This document shows, piece after piece, positions 16,724 through 25,415 of a DNA stretch of 47,719 bases. Every line of letters begins with the position of its first letter. Positions within the stretch are counted from its first letter, which is position 1. The stretch lies in contig JAISWI010000038.1 in NCBI GenBank assembly GCA_031270865.1, forward strand, positions 1-47,719. Direction: 5' to 3'. Origin of the DNA: Oscillospiraceae bacterium. GTDB taxonomy: Bacteria; Bacillota; Clostridia; Christensenellales; Aristaeellaceae. Under the pieces are notes generated by a model. That model was not told the DNA's origin. It searched no databases and saw only the letters and a list, made by a program, of their open reading frames with translations. The translations under genes and the position numbers were made by a program.

Positions 16724-17224
16724 TCACATGTTCAGCATCCTCCGAAGGCCTAAGTCGATCAGCCTGCCGATCTGGTCGCAGCAGGCGCGGTACTCCGCGT
16801 CCGATCCCATGAACGGGTCAAGGATATCCCAGCCGCCGTTCTGTCCAGCCCATGCCGCTAGCGTGGTCACCTTCGCGCCAGGCGCGGCGCTTTTGGCTAT
16901 CGCCGCGTGTGAGCGCGTCATCGCGATAACCTGCGCCCCACGCGCCATCTCCGGTGTGAACGCCCGGGCGCGGTGACCTTCCAGCATACAGCCATGCCGC
17001 GTGACAGCCTCGGCCGCGCCTTCCGACACGGATGAGCCTGGCCTCGCCGCCAGCCCAGCCGACATCACCCGGAAACGTCCCGCGTGATCCGGGATATGGC
17101 TGTCTAGCCACGCGCGGGTTAACGCCTCCGCCATCGGACTGCGGCATGTGTTCCCCGAGCATACGAATAGAAGAATATACTGCGGCGCGTTCGCCGCGTT
17201 AGTTATCTTTCCATAGTAATTCAT
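16724..17224 (-). CDS. Low-molecular-weight phosphatase, probable protein-arginine phosphatase (YwlE-like)
   Basis: A 166-residue enzyme with the P-loop LLFVCSGNTCRSPMAEAL near residues 18-35 (C-x5-R) and the general-acid loop as DPF (DILDPFMGSDAEY). The threonine in GNTCR is the residue that distinguishes arginine phosphatases such as YwlE from tyrosine phosphatases, which carry a bulky hydrophobic residue there. YwlE reverses protein-arginine phosphorylation by McsB; no mcsB lies in this window. The start ATG 17224 gives a normal N-terminus, but the ribosome-binding site is weak. Upstream is a family A repeat. The stop is 6 bases from the stop of the convergent CoA-transferase gene. Confidence 0.88.
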   Translation of the reverse strand: MNYYGKITNAANAPQYILLFVCSGNTCRSPMAEALTRAWLDSHIPDHAGRFRVMSAGLAARPGSSVSEGAAEAVTRHGCMLEGHRARAFTPEMARGAQVIAMTRSHAAIAKSAAPGAKVTTLAAWAGQNGGWDILDPFMGSDAEYRACCDQIGRLIDLGLRRMLNM

Positions 17225-17266
17225 TGCGGCTTTCTCTGTAAGCGTACTGCTTACATCGTTCGGGAA

Positions 17267-17512
17267 TCCAGCGTCGCGCTGGTCTAGCGGGATGAAACTT
17301 CCCCGCGGGGTGCGGGGCAAAGCCCCGCGTCCCCCGGTCGTTCTGTACTCTGGGCTTGTAGGGGGTTGGCTTTGAGCTTCGCCCTTTTTTTGGGATGGCG
17401 GGGTTGGGTACGCTGGGGCGCTGCCCCAGACCCCGCAAGGGGGTTTCACCCCCCTTGACCCCCTGACCAGCGTGACGCTGGACCCATGTGGCCAGGGTAG
17501 ATTGTTCCTCAA
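17267..17512. repeat. Repeat family A, diverged head-to-head copy
   Basis: The right part (about 17327-17512) matches the right arm of the 7.4 kb palindrome: CGCTGGGGCGCTGCCCCAG, CCCTTGACCCCCTGACCAGCG, GGCCAGGGTAG, TTGTTCCT. The left part (17267-17333) is a shortened, diverged copy in the opposite orientation (CCAGCGTCGCGCTGG, GGGGCAAAGCCCCGCG). The head-to-head layout is therefore shared by two loci, though the core differs. It sits between the phosphatase and the GMP-synthase-like gene. Confidence 0.75.
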
Positions 17513-17514
17513 GG

Positions 17515-18948
17515 TTAGGTCGTTAGGCTGGGAGTTAGGTCGTAGACCACGCGGCCGATGGAGGGCAGGTTGTGGCGCACGCGCTCGACTACGCGCTCAA
17601 GAAGGTCGTACGGCAGACGCGCGGCTCCGGCTTTGTCGCCCGTGGTGAGCGCCATCAACGCCAGGGTGTACGCGCTGTCGCTGATCTGCTTGGCAAGCAC
17701 GGCGTAATACTGGCGCAGCCGCTTGTCCTGTCCCCCGGTCTCAATCTCCTCGCGCAGTATCGCGTCGGCGGCCCGCAGCGTCTCTACCAGCGACTCACTG
17801 ACCACCCCCTCTATACGCGCGGCCAGCCCCTCTATCGCTATAGGCTGCATGTTCACGAACGCGGTGGGCAAGCCTAGCCGCTCGCCCACCGCGCGTACCT
17901 CATCCTTAAACAGTTCCACCAGCGGCTCAACAACCCCCTTGAAACCCTGGAAATCCGACTGCTGCCGCGCCGAATGGTTATTCTGCAGAATCTCCGAGTA
18001 ATTCGCTCCCAATACCAGCGTCATGCCCGCCGCGTTCGGCCCCGCCGCCTCCAGAACCGCCGAGCGGAACACCCCCCTGACCGCTTCAGCCTTCGCCGCC
18101 GCGTCCGACACCCCATCAAGCGACTCAAAGACCTTTTGCCTTGCGTCCGCTACTGTCAGCTCCACCCCTAGATTCTGCCGGCAGAACGCCTCCGCGTGCT
18201 TCTCTATGTCCGCGCTCCTGTGCAACCCCGTTCTCACCATAATCGGTATCAGCCTTGACCCTACCGCCCTGCTCGCCAACGCCGCGCAGACCGCCGAATC
18301 CACTCCGCCGCTCAACGCGACCACCAGCGGCGCCCCATCCGCCAGCCTTGCTAGCTCGCCCGTCGCCCTGTCTATGAACGCTTCTGTTGACCACCACGGC
18401 GTGCAGCGGCTGATCTTCGCGCAGAAGTTATTTAGCAGCGCCACGCCTTCGGGATCGTGCTTCTCTATTAGGAACTGCAGCCCGTACAGCGGCCTTTCCT
18501 TGTCGCAGAAGCCCACCGCGACCCCGTTCACGCTTGCTATGGACATCGCGCAATCCGGCAGTGTCAACCTTTCAGCGCGCGCGAACCATCTATCCCCGGG
18601 CGCCATTTCGTCGAACACCAGCTGCGCCGCGTCATAGTTAACCGTCGCCGTGGTATTGGTCAGCGCGGCTCCTTCGCTGAAGCCGCCGAGCATCCTTGCC
18701 AGCGCTACTGCCGCTGATCCCAGCGCCAGTACGGGCAAACCCAGCGAGAGTATCCGCTCGTCCACTGGCGGGGTATCGCCTTCCGCGCGTCCGGCCCATA
18801 TTATGCCGGAGGCGTTCTGCTCGACGACCGCTTCCAGCGGCGCGTTGCCGGGCAGTATCTTGCTGTAGATGCCCTGTCCGCGCAGCTTCCGCGCTATGGC
18901 GATACTCCCATAACTATCCGTGTCCAGCACGAGTATCTTGTCGAGCAT
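17515..18948 (-). CDS. GMP synthase-like protein with inactive glutaminase domain
   Basis: A 477-residue protein with the domain order of GuaA. Residues 1-190 form a class I glutamine amidotransferase-like domain, then an ATP-pyrophosphatase domain with PP-loop VVALSGGVDSAV near residue 210, then a C-terminal dimerisation region ending RHNLPSIGRVVYDLTPS. The glutaminase domain has lost its nucleophile: where GuaA has P-x-L-G-I-C-Y-G, this reads PVLALGSAAV. The FHPE histidine is also gone (GLQFLIEKHDPEG). The ATP half looks intact. It could be an ammonia-dependent GMP synthase or a paralogue with another substrate. AAGGAGG precedes ATG 18948. The GH127-like gene is 59 bases upstream on the same strand. 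Confidence 0.85.
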   Translation of the reverse strand: MLDKILVLDTDSYGSIAIARKLRGQGIYSKILPGNAPLEAVVEQNASGIIWAGRAEGDTPPVDERILSLGLPVLALGSAAVALARMLGGFSEGAALTNTTATVNYDAAQLVFDEMAPGDRWFARAERLTLPDCAMSIASVNGVAVGFCDKERPLYGLQFLIEKHDPEGVALLNNFCAKISRCTPWWSTEAFIDRATGELARLADGAPLVVALSGGVDSAVCAALASRAVGSRLIPIMVRTGLHRSADIEKHAEAFCRQNLGVELTVADARQKVFESLDGVSDAAAKAEAVRGVFRSAVLEAAGPNAAGMTLVLGANYSEILQNNHSARQQSDFQGFKGVVEPLVELFKDEVRAVGERLGLPTAFVNMQPIAIEGLAARIEGVVSESLVETLRAADAILREEIETGGQDKRLRQYYAVLAKQISDSAYTLALMALTTGDKAGAARLPYDLLERVVERVRHNLPSIGRVVYDLTPSLTT

Positions 18949-19007
18949 GCCGATGCCTCCTTGGGAGTTATTCGCTGGAACGCGTTTCGCGCGATATAAA
19001 CAGCCTG

Positions 19008-21035
19008 CTACGTCTTATCAGCGGGCTGCGCCTGCTGCTGTCCCGATCGCGCGACTGGGAACTGCGCGATCCTTAACGGAGCGCTGGCGTACGGCACAAA
19101 CGACATGATACGCGCGGGTCCGCCGGGCTTAGGCTCGCGCGGCGGCGGTTCTGGCGCCCTTCGCTTCTCCGCCCAGTTCTCCAGCGGGACCACCGCCGCC
19201 CGTACGCGCGGCGGCTCGCCCGGATGCGCGGGTGGTTCTTCCGATAGCGGCGTATCCGACAGCAGCGCGTAACGCCAGTCGGTCAGCGGGCGCAGGCCTA
19301 TCGCGTCCGAGCCGTCCAGGGTGCGTTCTTCAGTGAAGTCGGCCTCTATGGGCAGCGCGTAGAGCACGGGGCCGCGCTCTATCCATGTGCCGTTGAACTC
19401 CTCCATCCGCGCCCGCATGGGCAGCGATAGCTCCAGCGTGTCCCCGCCCGTGAATACCCGTTCCAGGCGCAGGAACGTGCCCGGCACGCATTCCGGCTTT
19501 TCGCCCGACGACAGCTTCAGCGACGCTCCGGCCGCCCAGCGCGGTATGCGCAGGAACAGCGTCAGCCGGATGGGATCTTTTACCGATACCGACATACGTA
19601 TCTCGCCGTCGTACGGGTATCTGGACTCCACCGTTATCTTGACCAGCTGGCCGTCTATGCGGTCGCGCACCTCGCAGGGGATGTATGACAGCGCGGCCAG
19701 CGCCCCGCCCGAGGCGCTCATCCACGCGGTCATCGTGAACGCGCTGAGCGCGCCCAGGGCTTGCGCGGCGTCCGGCTGCCGCGCGTCCGTCTTGATGAAC
19801 AGGAACGCGTCCTCCGGCATGTTATAGCTGGATACCGGCGCTCTGGCGCATTCTATCTGATTAGCCCGCTGCGCGGTCTGGCGGTACTGCCAGTCCGGAG
19901 TGAACCCGGCCATATTCGCGGAGAACACCAGCTTCTCCAAAGCCTCGGCAGCGAACGCCACTGCCGAGAACTGGCTGGCCATCCGCGCCTGGGTGATCAA
20001 CGCGCGGATCATCTCTGTGACCGCCGGGATGTACACGCCTTGGGACGGATTGCGCCCGCTCAGGTACATATCAGCGGTGCACATGCCCAGCGCCGTGCCG
20101 TGGAACTTCATCAGTTTATCCCAGCCTACGGCGAAGGCCTGCTCATCCTTCAGCGAGCCTGACAGCGCGGCGTGGACGGCCGTCGCGCCCAGGCCCCGGG
20201 CCGCGAAGTCGGCCCGCGCGGTCAGCGACAGCGACGTGAAGTATCCGAACGTGTCGCCGGATTCCCTCTCGGCCTTGATCTGCGCGGCCAGCTGGGAGTG
20301 GGGCAGCGACCGGTACATGGGCTGCGCCTGGGGGAAGCGCGTATACCAGCCCGTCCAATCCAAACCGATGTCGGACCAGCGCTTGGCGATGTTCAGCAGC
20401 TGCGGCTGTCCGGTCCGGTTGTACACGTCCATCAGCGCGGATATGAACTCCCCGGCGTTGGCGCGTGTTTCGGGCGCGATCTCGCCGGGGTTCACGTGCG
20501 CGAACGCCCTGGCTTGGACGGTCAGCAGCCTTAGCGCTAGTTTGAGCATGCGCGCGTCGCCTGTGGCCGTGTAATACCGCGTGAACGCTTGCGGCGCGGC
20601 GTACGCGTCGGGCGCCAGCGCGGACTTCGTCCATTCGGGCGGGGCTTTCCTCGCGGAACCCTGCGCCGCGTTCCGGGCGGGATCCTGTTCCGGATCGCCG
20701 TCAGCCTCCGGCGCTGGACGCCGCGCATCGTCCTGGCGGGATTTATTCGCCTCGGCCTCGATGGATTTGAGCGATTCCTCGACGCCGTTTAACGCGGATT
20801 CCATCTGCGCCGCCGCCAGTTTCAGCATGGCCTCGTCGCCCGACACGTACGCCAGCAGCACCATGGGTTCCAGCGCGCGCGGGTGCGGGTTATCCGGCGG
20901 TGATTCGAGGAAGAGCGCGGCCTGCGCCTTCAATTCCCGGGACAGCCAGCCCATGGGTCGGACAGCCGTCAGCGGCAGCGGCGAGAGTCGGTTTTGGCGG
21001 AGCGGGGCGCGGTTCCATACGGCCTTTGCCGGCAT
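19008..21035 (-). CDS. GH127-like protein with eroded catalytic and zinc site
   Basis: A 675-residue protein with the overall layout of GH127 beta-L-arabinofuranosidases (DUF1680): a helical barrel in the first 430 residues, then a beta-sandwich (LTLFLRIPRWAAGASLKL, FLRLERVFTGGDTLELSLPM) and the ERGPVLYALPIEAD segment. In active enzymes, a TGG..E..G block, an ETCA motif and a Cys-Cys pair build a zinc-thiolate nucleophile. Here the matching region reads MYLSGRNPSQGVYIPAVTEMIRAL, and only a single cysteine (QIECARAP) remains near the pair position. A Lys/Asp/Pro-rich insert (about 95-140) is unusual. There is no signal peptide, so it is cytoplasmic. ATG 21035 is preceded by GAGG at 5 bases. 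Activity as an arabinofuranosidase is doubtful. Confidence 0.8.
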   Translation of the reverse strand: MPAKAVWNRAPLRQNRLSPLPLTAVRPMGWLSRELKAQAALFLESPPDNPHPRALEPMVLLAYVSGDEAMLKLAAAQMESALNGVEESLKSIEAEANKSRQDDARRPAPEADGDPEQDPARNAAQGSARKAPPEWTKSALAPDAYAAPQAFTRYYTATGDARMLKLALRLLTVQARAFAHVNPGEIAPETRANAGEFISALMDVYNRTGQPQLLNIAKRWSDIGLDWTGWYTRFPQAQPMYRSLPHSQLAAQIKAERESGDTFGYFTSLSLTARADFAARGLGATAVHAALSGSLKDEQAFAVGWDKLMKFHGTALGMCTADMYLSGRNPSQGVYIPAVTEMIRALITQARMASQFSAVAFAAEALEKLVFSANMAGFTPDWQYRQTAQRANQIECARAPVSSYNMPEDAFLFIKTDARQPDAAQALGALSAFTMTAWMSASGGALAALSYIPCEVRDRIDGQLVKITVESRYPYDGEIRMSVSVKDPIRLTLFLRIPRWAAGASLKLSSGEKPECVPGTFLRLERVFTGGDTLELSLPMRARMEEFNGTWIERGPVLYALPIEADFTEERTLDGSDAIGLRPLTDWRYALLSDTPLSEEPPAHPGEPPRVRAAVVPLENWAEKRRAPEPPPREPKPGGPARIMSFVPYASAPLRIAQFPVARSGQQQAQPADKT

Positions 21036-21078
21036 AGGCACCTCATTTTACAATCGAAAGACGTCGGTCACCGCTATG

Positions 21079-21107
21079 ATTGTACCGCATTATCGGCTGT
21101 ACGTAAA
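21079..21107 (-). promoter_or_regulatory. Promoter of the GH127-like/GMP-synthase-like pair
   Basis: On the minus strand, TTTACG (21107-21102), 17-base spacer, TACAAT (21084-21079). It lies about 45 bases upstream of the GH127-like start. Confidence 0.45.
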
Positions 21108-21169
21108 GCGCGGGGCGGGCCATAAACACTCTTTTTCAATATTTTGTCGAATGATTTTTCCCTCCCGCG

Positions 21170-21481
21170 TCATTCCGGGACGTACGGTCCGGCGATGTTG
21201 TCGACGCTGCCATACGGCAGGAACCACTCGCAGCCCTTCAAGCGGACAAACCCATTGACCAGCGCGTCCAGCCTCACGATGGTCATGGCCTCTATATATG
21301 AATCGCTGCGGGCCGAGGCCTCCGGCGCGGGATACAGCGGCGCGTCGCGGGAGGTTATCGCGTATTCGTCGATCAAGCGCGTCGCGCGTGTCCGCGCCTC
21401 CGTTCGCCACACCGCTGGCGGATGGAGCGGGGCCAGCGCGAGTATGAGCAGCGCGGCGTACCATTCCTTCGTAAACGGCAA
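21170..21481 (-). CDS. Small protein of unknown function upstream of the GH127-like gene
   Basis: A 103-residue reading frame starting at TTG 21481, chosen because AGAAGGAGGA lies about 6 bases upstream. The product begins LPFTKEWYAALLILALAPLHPP and ends NGFVRLKGCEWFLPYGSVDNIAGPYVPE. It is helical and soluble-looking with one moderately hydrophobic stretch at residues 6-20. I do not recognise it. It runs in the same direction as the GH127-like gene, about 135 bases away, and may be functionally linked. The strong ribosome-binding site is the main support for it being real. Confidence 0.55.
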   Translation of the reverse strand: MPFTKEWYAALLILALAPLHPPAVWRTEARTRATRLIDEYAITSRDAPLYPAPEASARSDSYIEAMTIVRLDALVNGFVRLKGCEWFLPYGSVDNIAGPYVPE

Positions 21482-21677
21482 GGTTTGTCCTCCTTCTATA
21501 TAATCGCCGGCCGGCTTGAAAGCGCGGAGCCTTCGCGGGCCTGTTCGCGTTTCCAATTCGGTTGGCTATAACAGCGGATAGCTGTCCCGTCTATATACTA
21601 TTCACCCCGGAACTAAAATATGTTATTTATTTCCCAGAACATACCAAACTTAAAACTATAGAAGTTGTAGAATTATG

Positions 21678-21686
21678 TGATATAAT
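21678..21686 (+). promoter_or_regulatory. Extended -10 promoter of the secreted protein gene
   Basis: TGATATAAT forms an extended -10 element (TGn followed by perfect TATAAT at 21681-21686). No good -35 is seen. The region upstream (about 21600-21680) is clearly AT-rich. The ribosome-binding site GGAGG starts at about the predicted +1. Confidence 0.5.
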
Positions 21687-21706
21687 GGGGTATGGAGGTA
21701 ACTGGC

Positions 21707-22747
21707 ATGAGGATCATGGCAATACTGTTTCTATGCGTCGCGCTGGTTGTCGCGGGCGTCGCGCCGCCTTCCGCGGCCCTGGCCGGGGAGCCGCTGACGT
21801 TCATCGCCGGGAACTTCTGGCCGGACGTGGACGCGGTCGGGCATGGCCGCGCCCTGCGGCTGTGGATGGCTTTCTACAGCAATCCGGTCGGCGGGGATTC
21901 GAGCGAGGCCGCGCTGCCGGAAGACACGCCGTTCGACGAGATACGCGTCGGGTTAATCAAACTGTACGCGAACCAGACTCAGCAGCTTCAGCCTGAAACA
22001 GTCGAGGAAGACTTGGAGATATATTTGGTGGATTCGCGGTTCGAGCAAGCCATGCCGTTGTCTGATTTTACTGGATCGCTGAAGGAACTGTGGGAGATCG
22101 CGGCGGGCGAAGCGTCGGCGGGCGATGGCGTCGAACGCGCGTTCGTCAAACGCCAGAACCCGCTGGGCGTGACGCGCCAGGCGATGGCCGCGTATGTGTC
22201 GCGTATAGCGGATGTGACAAACTCCAAGGTAACCAGCGACGATATAGAGGAAAACGCCAAAGAGTGGCTGGCGAACCTGGCGTACCAGGATGAGCCGCTG
22301 ACGGGGTTCACGCTGCTGGTCGCGCCGAAGGACCAGACCCAGCCGCCGTATGAGCTGGAGATACGATCGCCTCTGGACATATCGCTCGCCTCAAGGAAGA
22401 AACCCGCTGGGCACGCCAGCCAGCCGGTCACGGGCATAGCCGCTTCATCGTCGATGGTCACCCAGGCGCGGATCAAGTCGGGCGTGTTCGTCGATCTCCG
22501 GCTGTATAACGGGAACGCCCAGCTGTCGTTCAAGCAAAGCACAGGCAAGAGCGACGCCGGGCAATGCCTCGACCTGATGGTCTACGGCGCGCCTGACAGC
22601 CTGAAGAACCTGCGGCTGGGGATATCCCGCGCGGCTGGCGAGGAGCTGGCCGGGTTAGGCATAAGCTTGGCGCATATCCGCATCTGCTCGCCCGGCGGCG
22701 TCACGCCTTACGCTGAATACTGGCTGGAGGTTCCGCTGTCGGAGTAA
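21707..22747 (+). CDS. Secreted protein of unknown function
   Basis: A 346-residue protein with a clear signal peptide (MRIMAILFLCVALVVAG, cleavage near ALAGEP). ATG 21707 is preferred over ATG 21692 because GGAGG lies between them at the right spacing. The mature part has a mixed alpha/beta start with Trp and Phe residues (LTFIAGNFWPDVDAV), a charged middle, and a beta-rich end (FVDLRLYNGNAQLSFKQ). No lipobox, membrane helix or known catalytic motif is visible. The gene stands alone and converges with polA, 46 bases apart; the gap holds two imperfect direct repeats of TGCTGGCGAA. I cannot assign a function. Confidence 0.78.
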   Translation: MRIMAILFLCVALVVAGVAPPSAALAGEPLTFIAGNFWPDVDAVGHGRALRLWMAFYSNPVGGDSSEAALPEDTPFDEIRVGLIKLYANQTQQLQPETVEEDLEIYLVDSRFEQAMPLSDFTGSLKELWEIAAGEASAGDGVERAFVKRQNPLGVTRQAMAAYVSRIADVTNSKVTSDDIEENAKEWLANLAYQDEPLTGFTLLVAPKDQTQPPYELEIRSPLDISLASRKKPAGHASQPVTGIAASSSMVTQARIKSGVFVDLRLYNGNAQLSFKQSTGKSDAGQCLDLMVYGAPDSLKNLRLGISRAAGEELAGLGISLAHIRICSPGGVTPYAEYWLEVPLSE

Positions 22748-22793
22748 CGGCTGCTTGCTGGCGAAGCAATGGCTTTTGCTGGCGAAATAACGG

Positions 22794-25415
22794 CTACTTG
22801 CTCTCGTACCAGGTCTTACCCATGCCCACGTCCGCAACCAGCGGCACGCGCAGGTTTGCCGCGCCTTGCATCTGTTCCTGGAGTATGGCGGCGGCGGTCT
22901 CGGCCTCGTCCTCGGGCGATTCCAGTATCAGCTCGTCGTGCACCTGCAGTATCAGCCGTGAGCGCATACCCCGCAGAGCCTTGGCCGCGCGTACCATCGC
23001 CAGCTTGATGATATCGGCGGCGGAGCCTTGTACCGGGGCGTTCATCGCCGCCCGCTCGCCGAACTTGCGCGTCGCGGCGACCGGGGAGTTAAACTCCGGC
23101 AGCAGCCGCCTTCGCCCCATGATGGTCCGCACATACCCGCGCGACCTGCCCTGCGCGACGCAATCATCCAGATACAGCCGTATATTCGGATACCGGGCGA
23201 AGTACCGCTCGATCATCGCGGCGGCCTCCTGCCGCGTCACGCCCAGCGACCGCGCCAGCCCGTAGTCGCTCTGCCCGTACACGATCCCGAAGTTAACGGC
23301 CTTCGCCGCGGAGCGCATCGCCCCGGTCACGTCCTTGATTGCCACGCCGTTCACCTCGGCGGCCATCGCGGTGTGTATGTCCTCGCCATTGATGAACGCG
23401 GCGGTCATGCGCGGGTCCTGGGCCAGGTGCGCCAGTATCCGCAGCTCTATCTGCGAATAGTCCGCGTCGATGAGCGTCCAGCCCTCCGGCGCGGCGAACG
23501 CGCGGCGAATCTCCCTGCCCTGCGCGGTGCGCGTGGGGATGTTCTGCAGGTTAGGCTCGTTGGAGGATATGCGCCCGGTGATGGCGGCGGTCTGGTAGAA
23601 TGTGCTGTGTACGCGGCCCTGGCCGTCCAGCTTGCCCAGCAGTCCGTCGATGTAAGTCGAGCGCAGTTTGACCGCGTGCCGCCAGTCCAGTATCTTCCCG
23701 ACCACGGGGGACGCCTCGGCCAGCGATTCCAGCGTCTCCGCGTCGGTGGAGTAGCCGGATTTGGTTTTCCGGCCCGACGGGAGTTTCATGTCGTCGAACA
23801 GCGCCTTGCCCAGCTGTTTCGGGCTGTTCAGGTTGAATGGCGCGGTCCCGATTCCGCTGAATATCTCCTCGCGCAGCGTCGCCTCAAGCGCGGTGAGCCT
23901 TCGCCCGATGGCCTCCAGCTCGTCGCGGTTGATCAGGAACCCGGCGCGTTCCATGCTCACCAGAACGCCCGTCAGCGGCAGCTCGACGGTCTCATACAGC
24001 TCCAGAGCGCCTGTCTCCTCCAGCTCGGCCCGCTGGATCTTCGCCAGCCCGAACAGTTCGGAGGCGGTGGCGGTTCCAGCCGCGTCCGCTTTATCCTTGC
24101 CCAGCAGCGCGGCGGCCAGCGACGCGTCCCATGCCGCGCGCGCGCCTGGCTCCGCGTCCGCGCCGGACTGGGTATAGAGCGCCTTCGCGTCGGCGAGTAT
24201 CCACGGTTCGGGATTATCCAATAACGACTTGACCAGGCGCAGCGCGTCGCCGGGATGGACGCCATCTCCCAGCAGACCGTTGGCCAGCGGCGCGCGAATC
24301 ACGCGCGTTTCGTCCGCGAACGTAAGTTCCTCGCCGAACGCCAGCGCGATGGGATTATCCGGCGAGGCGTTGGCCCTGCGCTCTTGGGCGAAACGCTCAA
24401 GAGCGTCGAGGCTGTCCAGCGTGGAGACGCGGCGTTCCTCCGCCGGGGACGGCTGGGTCCGCGCGGCTGGCGCGGCGCTGTCCGCGGCGCCGCCTTCCGA
24501 TCTGATGACCGCGTCCAGGCGCGGCACGATCGAGTGGAACCCATACCGCGCGAACAGCGGTTTGGATTTCACGCACAGCTCGCGGATGGACGGGATCATC
24601 AGGCGCGGCCAGTCGATATCGATGGGAGCGTCGCGGTCGATGGTCGCGAGGTCCAGGCTCATCATGGCGGAGCCAGCGCCGGTCTCAAGCCTCTCGCGCA
24701 GCTTGCCCTTCTGCTCGTCGGCCCCGGCCAGCGCGTTTTGGAGCGTGCCGTACCGCGCGAGGAGTTTCAGCGCGGTCTTCTCGCCAATGCCGGGTATGCC
24801 GGGGATGTTGTCGGACGCGTCGCCCATCAGTCCTTTCAGGTCGGGAACCTGGGACGGCGTTACGCCGTACGCCTCCAGCAGCTCGGCGGGACCAAGCTCG
24901 ACCGTATCGGATACGCCCTTCCTGGTATACAGCACGCGCGCGCTATCGCTTATCAGTTGGAACGAGTCCCTGTCGCCCGTGACGAGCAGCGAGCGCATGC
25001 CGCGCTTCTCGCATTGCGTGGACAACGCGCCCAGCAGGTCGTCGGCCTCCCAGCCCTCAAGCGAGAGCGCCGCGATCCCCATCGCGTCCAGCAGTTCCTT
25101 CAGCGTAGGGAACTGCGGGCGCAGCGTCTCGGGCGTGGGCGGCCGCGTTCCCTTGTAGTCGGCGTACTTCAGGTGGCGGCGGGTCGGGCCATGCTCGTCG
25201 AACGCTACGGCCAGCGCGTCCGGCTTGCGCTCGGCCAGCAGCTTGACGAGCATCGTCATGAAGCCGAACACCGCGTTAATGGGCTGACCCGCCGTGTCTG
25301 TCAGCGTGTCGGGCAGCGCGTGGAACGCGCGGTACATCAGGCTGTTGCCGTCCACCACCACGCACAGCGGGCGAGTATCCCTGACGGGCGGCTCGACGTT
25401 GACGCCGCCGGTCAC
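22794..25415 (-). CDS. polA: DNA polymerase I
   Basis: An 873-residue family A polymerase. Residues 1-300 form the 5'-3' exonuclease (flap) domain with VVDGNSLMYRAFHALP and helix-hairpin-helix DNIPGIPGIGEKTALKLL. The middle (about 330-480) has the place of the 3'-5' exonuclease, but no D-x-E proofreading motif is seen, as in Bacillus-type PolI. The polymerase domain carries DADYSQIELRILAH, the finger helix KAVNFGIVYGQSDYG, and QVHDELILE. The start is GTG 25415, which overlaps the stop of the methyltransferase gene in a GTGA junction, so translation is coupled. It is the last gene of the mnmG operon. Confidence 0.97.
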   Translation of the reverse strand: MTGGVNVEPPVRDTRPLCVVVDGNSLMYRAFHALPDTLTDTAGQPINAVFGFMTMLVKLLAERKPDALAVAFDEHGPTRRHLKYADYKGTRPPTPETLRPQFPTLKELLDAMGIAALSLEGWEADDLLGALSTQCEKRGMRSLLVTGDRDSFQLISDSARVLYTRKGVSDTVELGPAELLEAYGVTPSQVPDLKGLMGDASDNIPGIPGIGEKTALKLLARYGTLQNALAGADEQKGKLRERLETGAGSAMMSLDLATIDRDAPIDIDWPRLMIPSIRELCVKSKPLFARYGFHSIVPRLDAVIRSEGGAADSAAPAARTQPSPAEERRVSTLDSLDALERFAQERRANASPDNPIALAFGEELTFADETRVIRAPLANGLLGDGVHPGDALRLVKSLLDNPEPWILADAKALYTQSGADAEPGARAAWDASLAAALLGKDKADAAGTATASELFGLAKIQRAELEETGALELYETVELPLTGVLVSMERAGFLINRDELEAIGRRLTALEATLREEIFSGIGTAPFNLNSPKQLGKALFDDMKLPSGRKTKSGYSTDAETLESLAEASPVVGKILDWRHAVKLRSTYIDGLLGKLDGQGRVHSTFYQTAAITGRISSNEPNLQNIPTRTAQGREIRRAFAAPEGWTLIDADYSQIELRILAHLAQDPRMTAAFINGEDIHTAMAAEVNGVAIKDVTGAMRSAAKAVNFGIVYGQSDYGLARSLGVTRQEAAAMIERYFARYPNIRLYLDDCVAQGRSRGYVRTIMGRRRLLPEFNSPVAATRKFGERAAMNAPVQGSAADIIKLAMVRAAKALRGMRSRLILQVHDELILESPEDEAETAAAILQEQMQGAANLRVPLVADVGMGKTWYESK

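Noticed and set aside
17515-18948. Annotation as ordinary guaA
   Set aside because: Loss of the glutaminase Cys and His makes the normal glutamine-dependent reaction unlikely, so no gene symbol was given.
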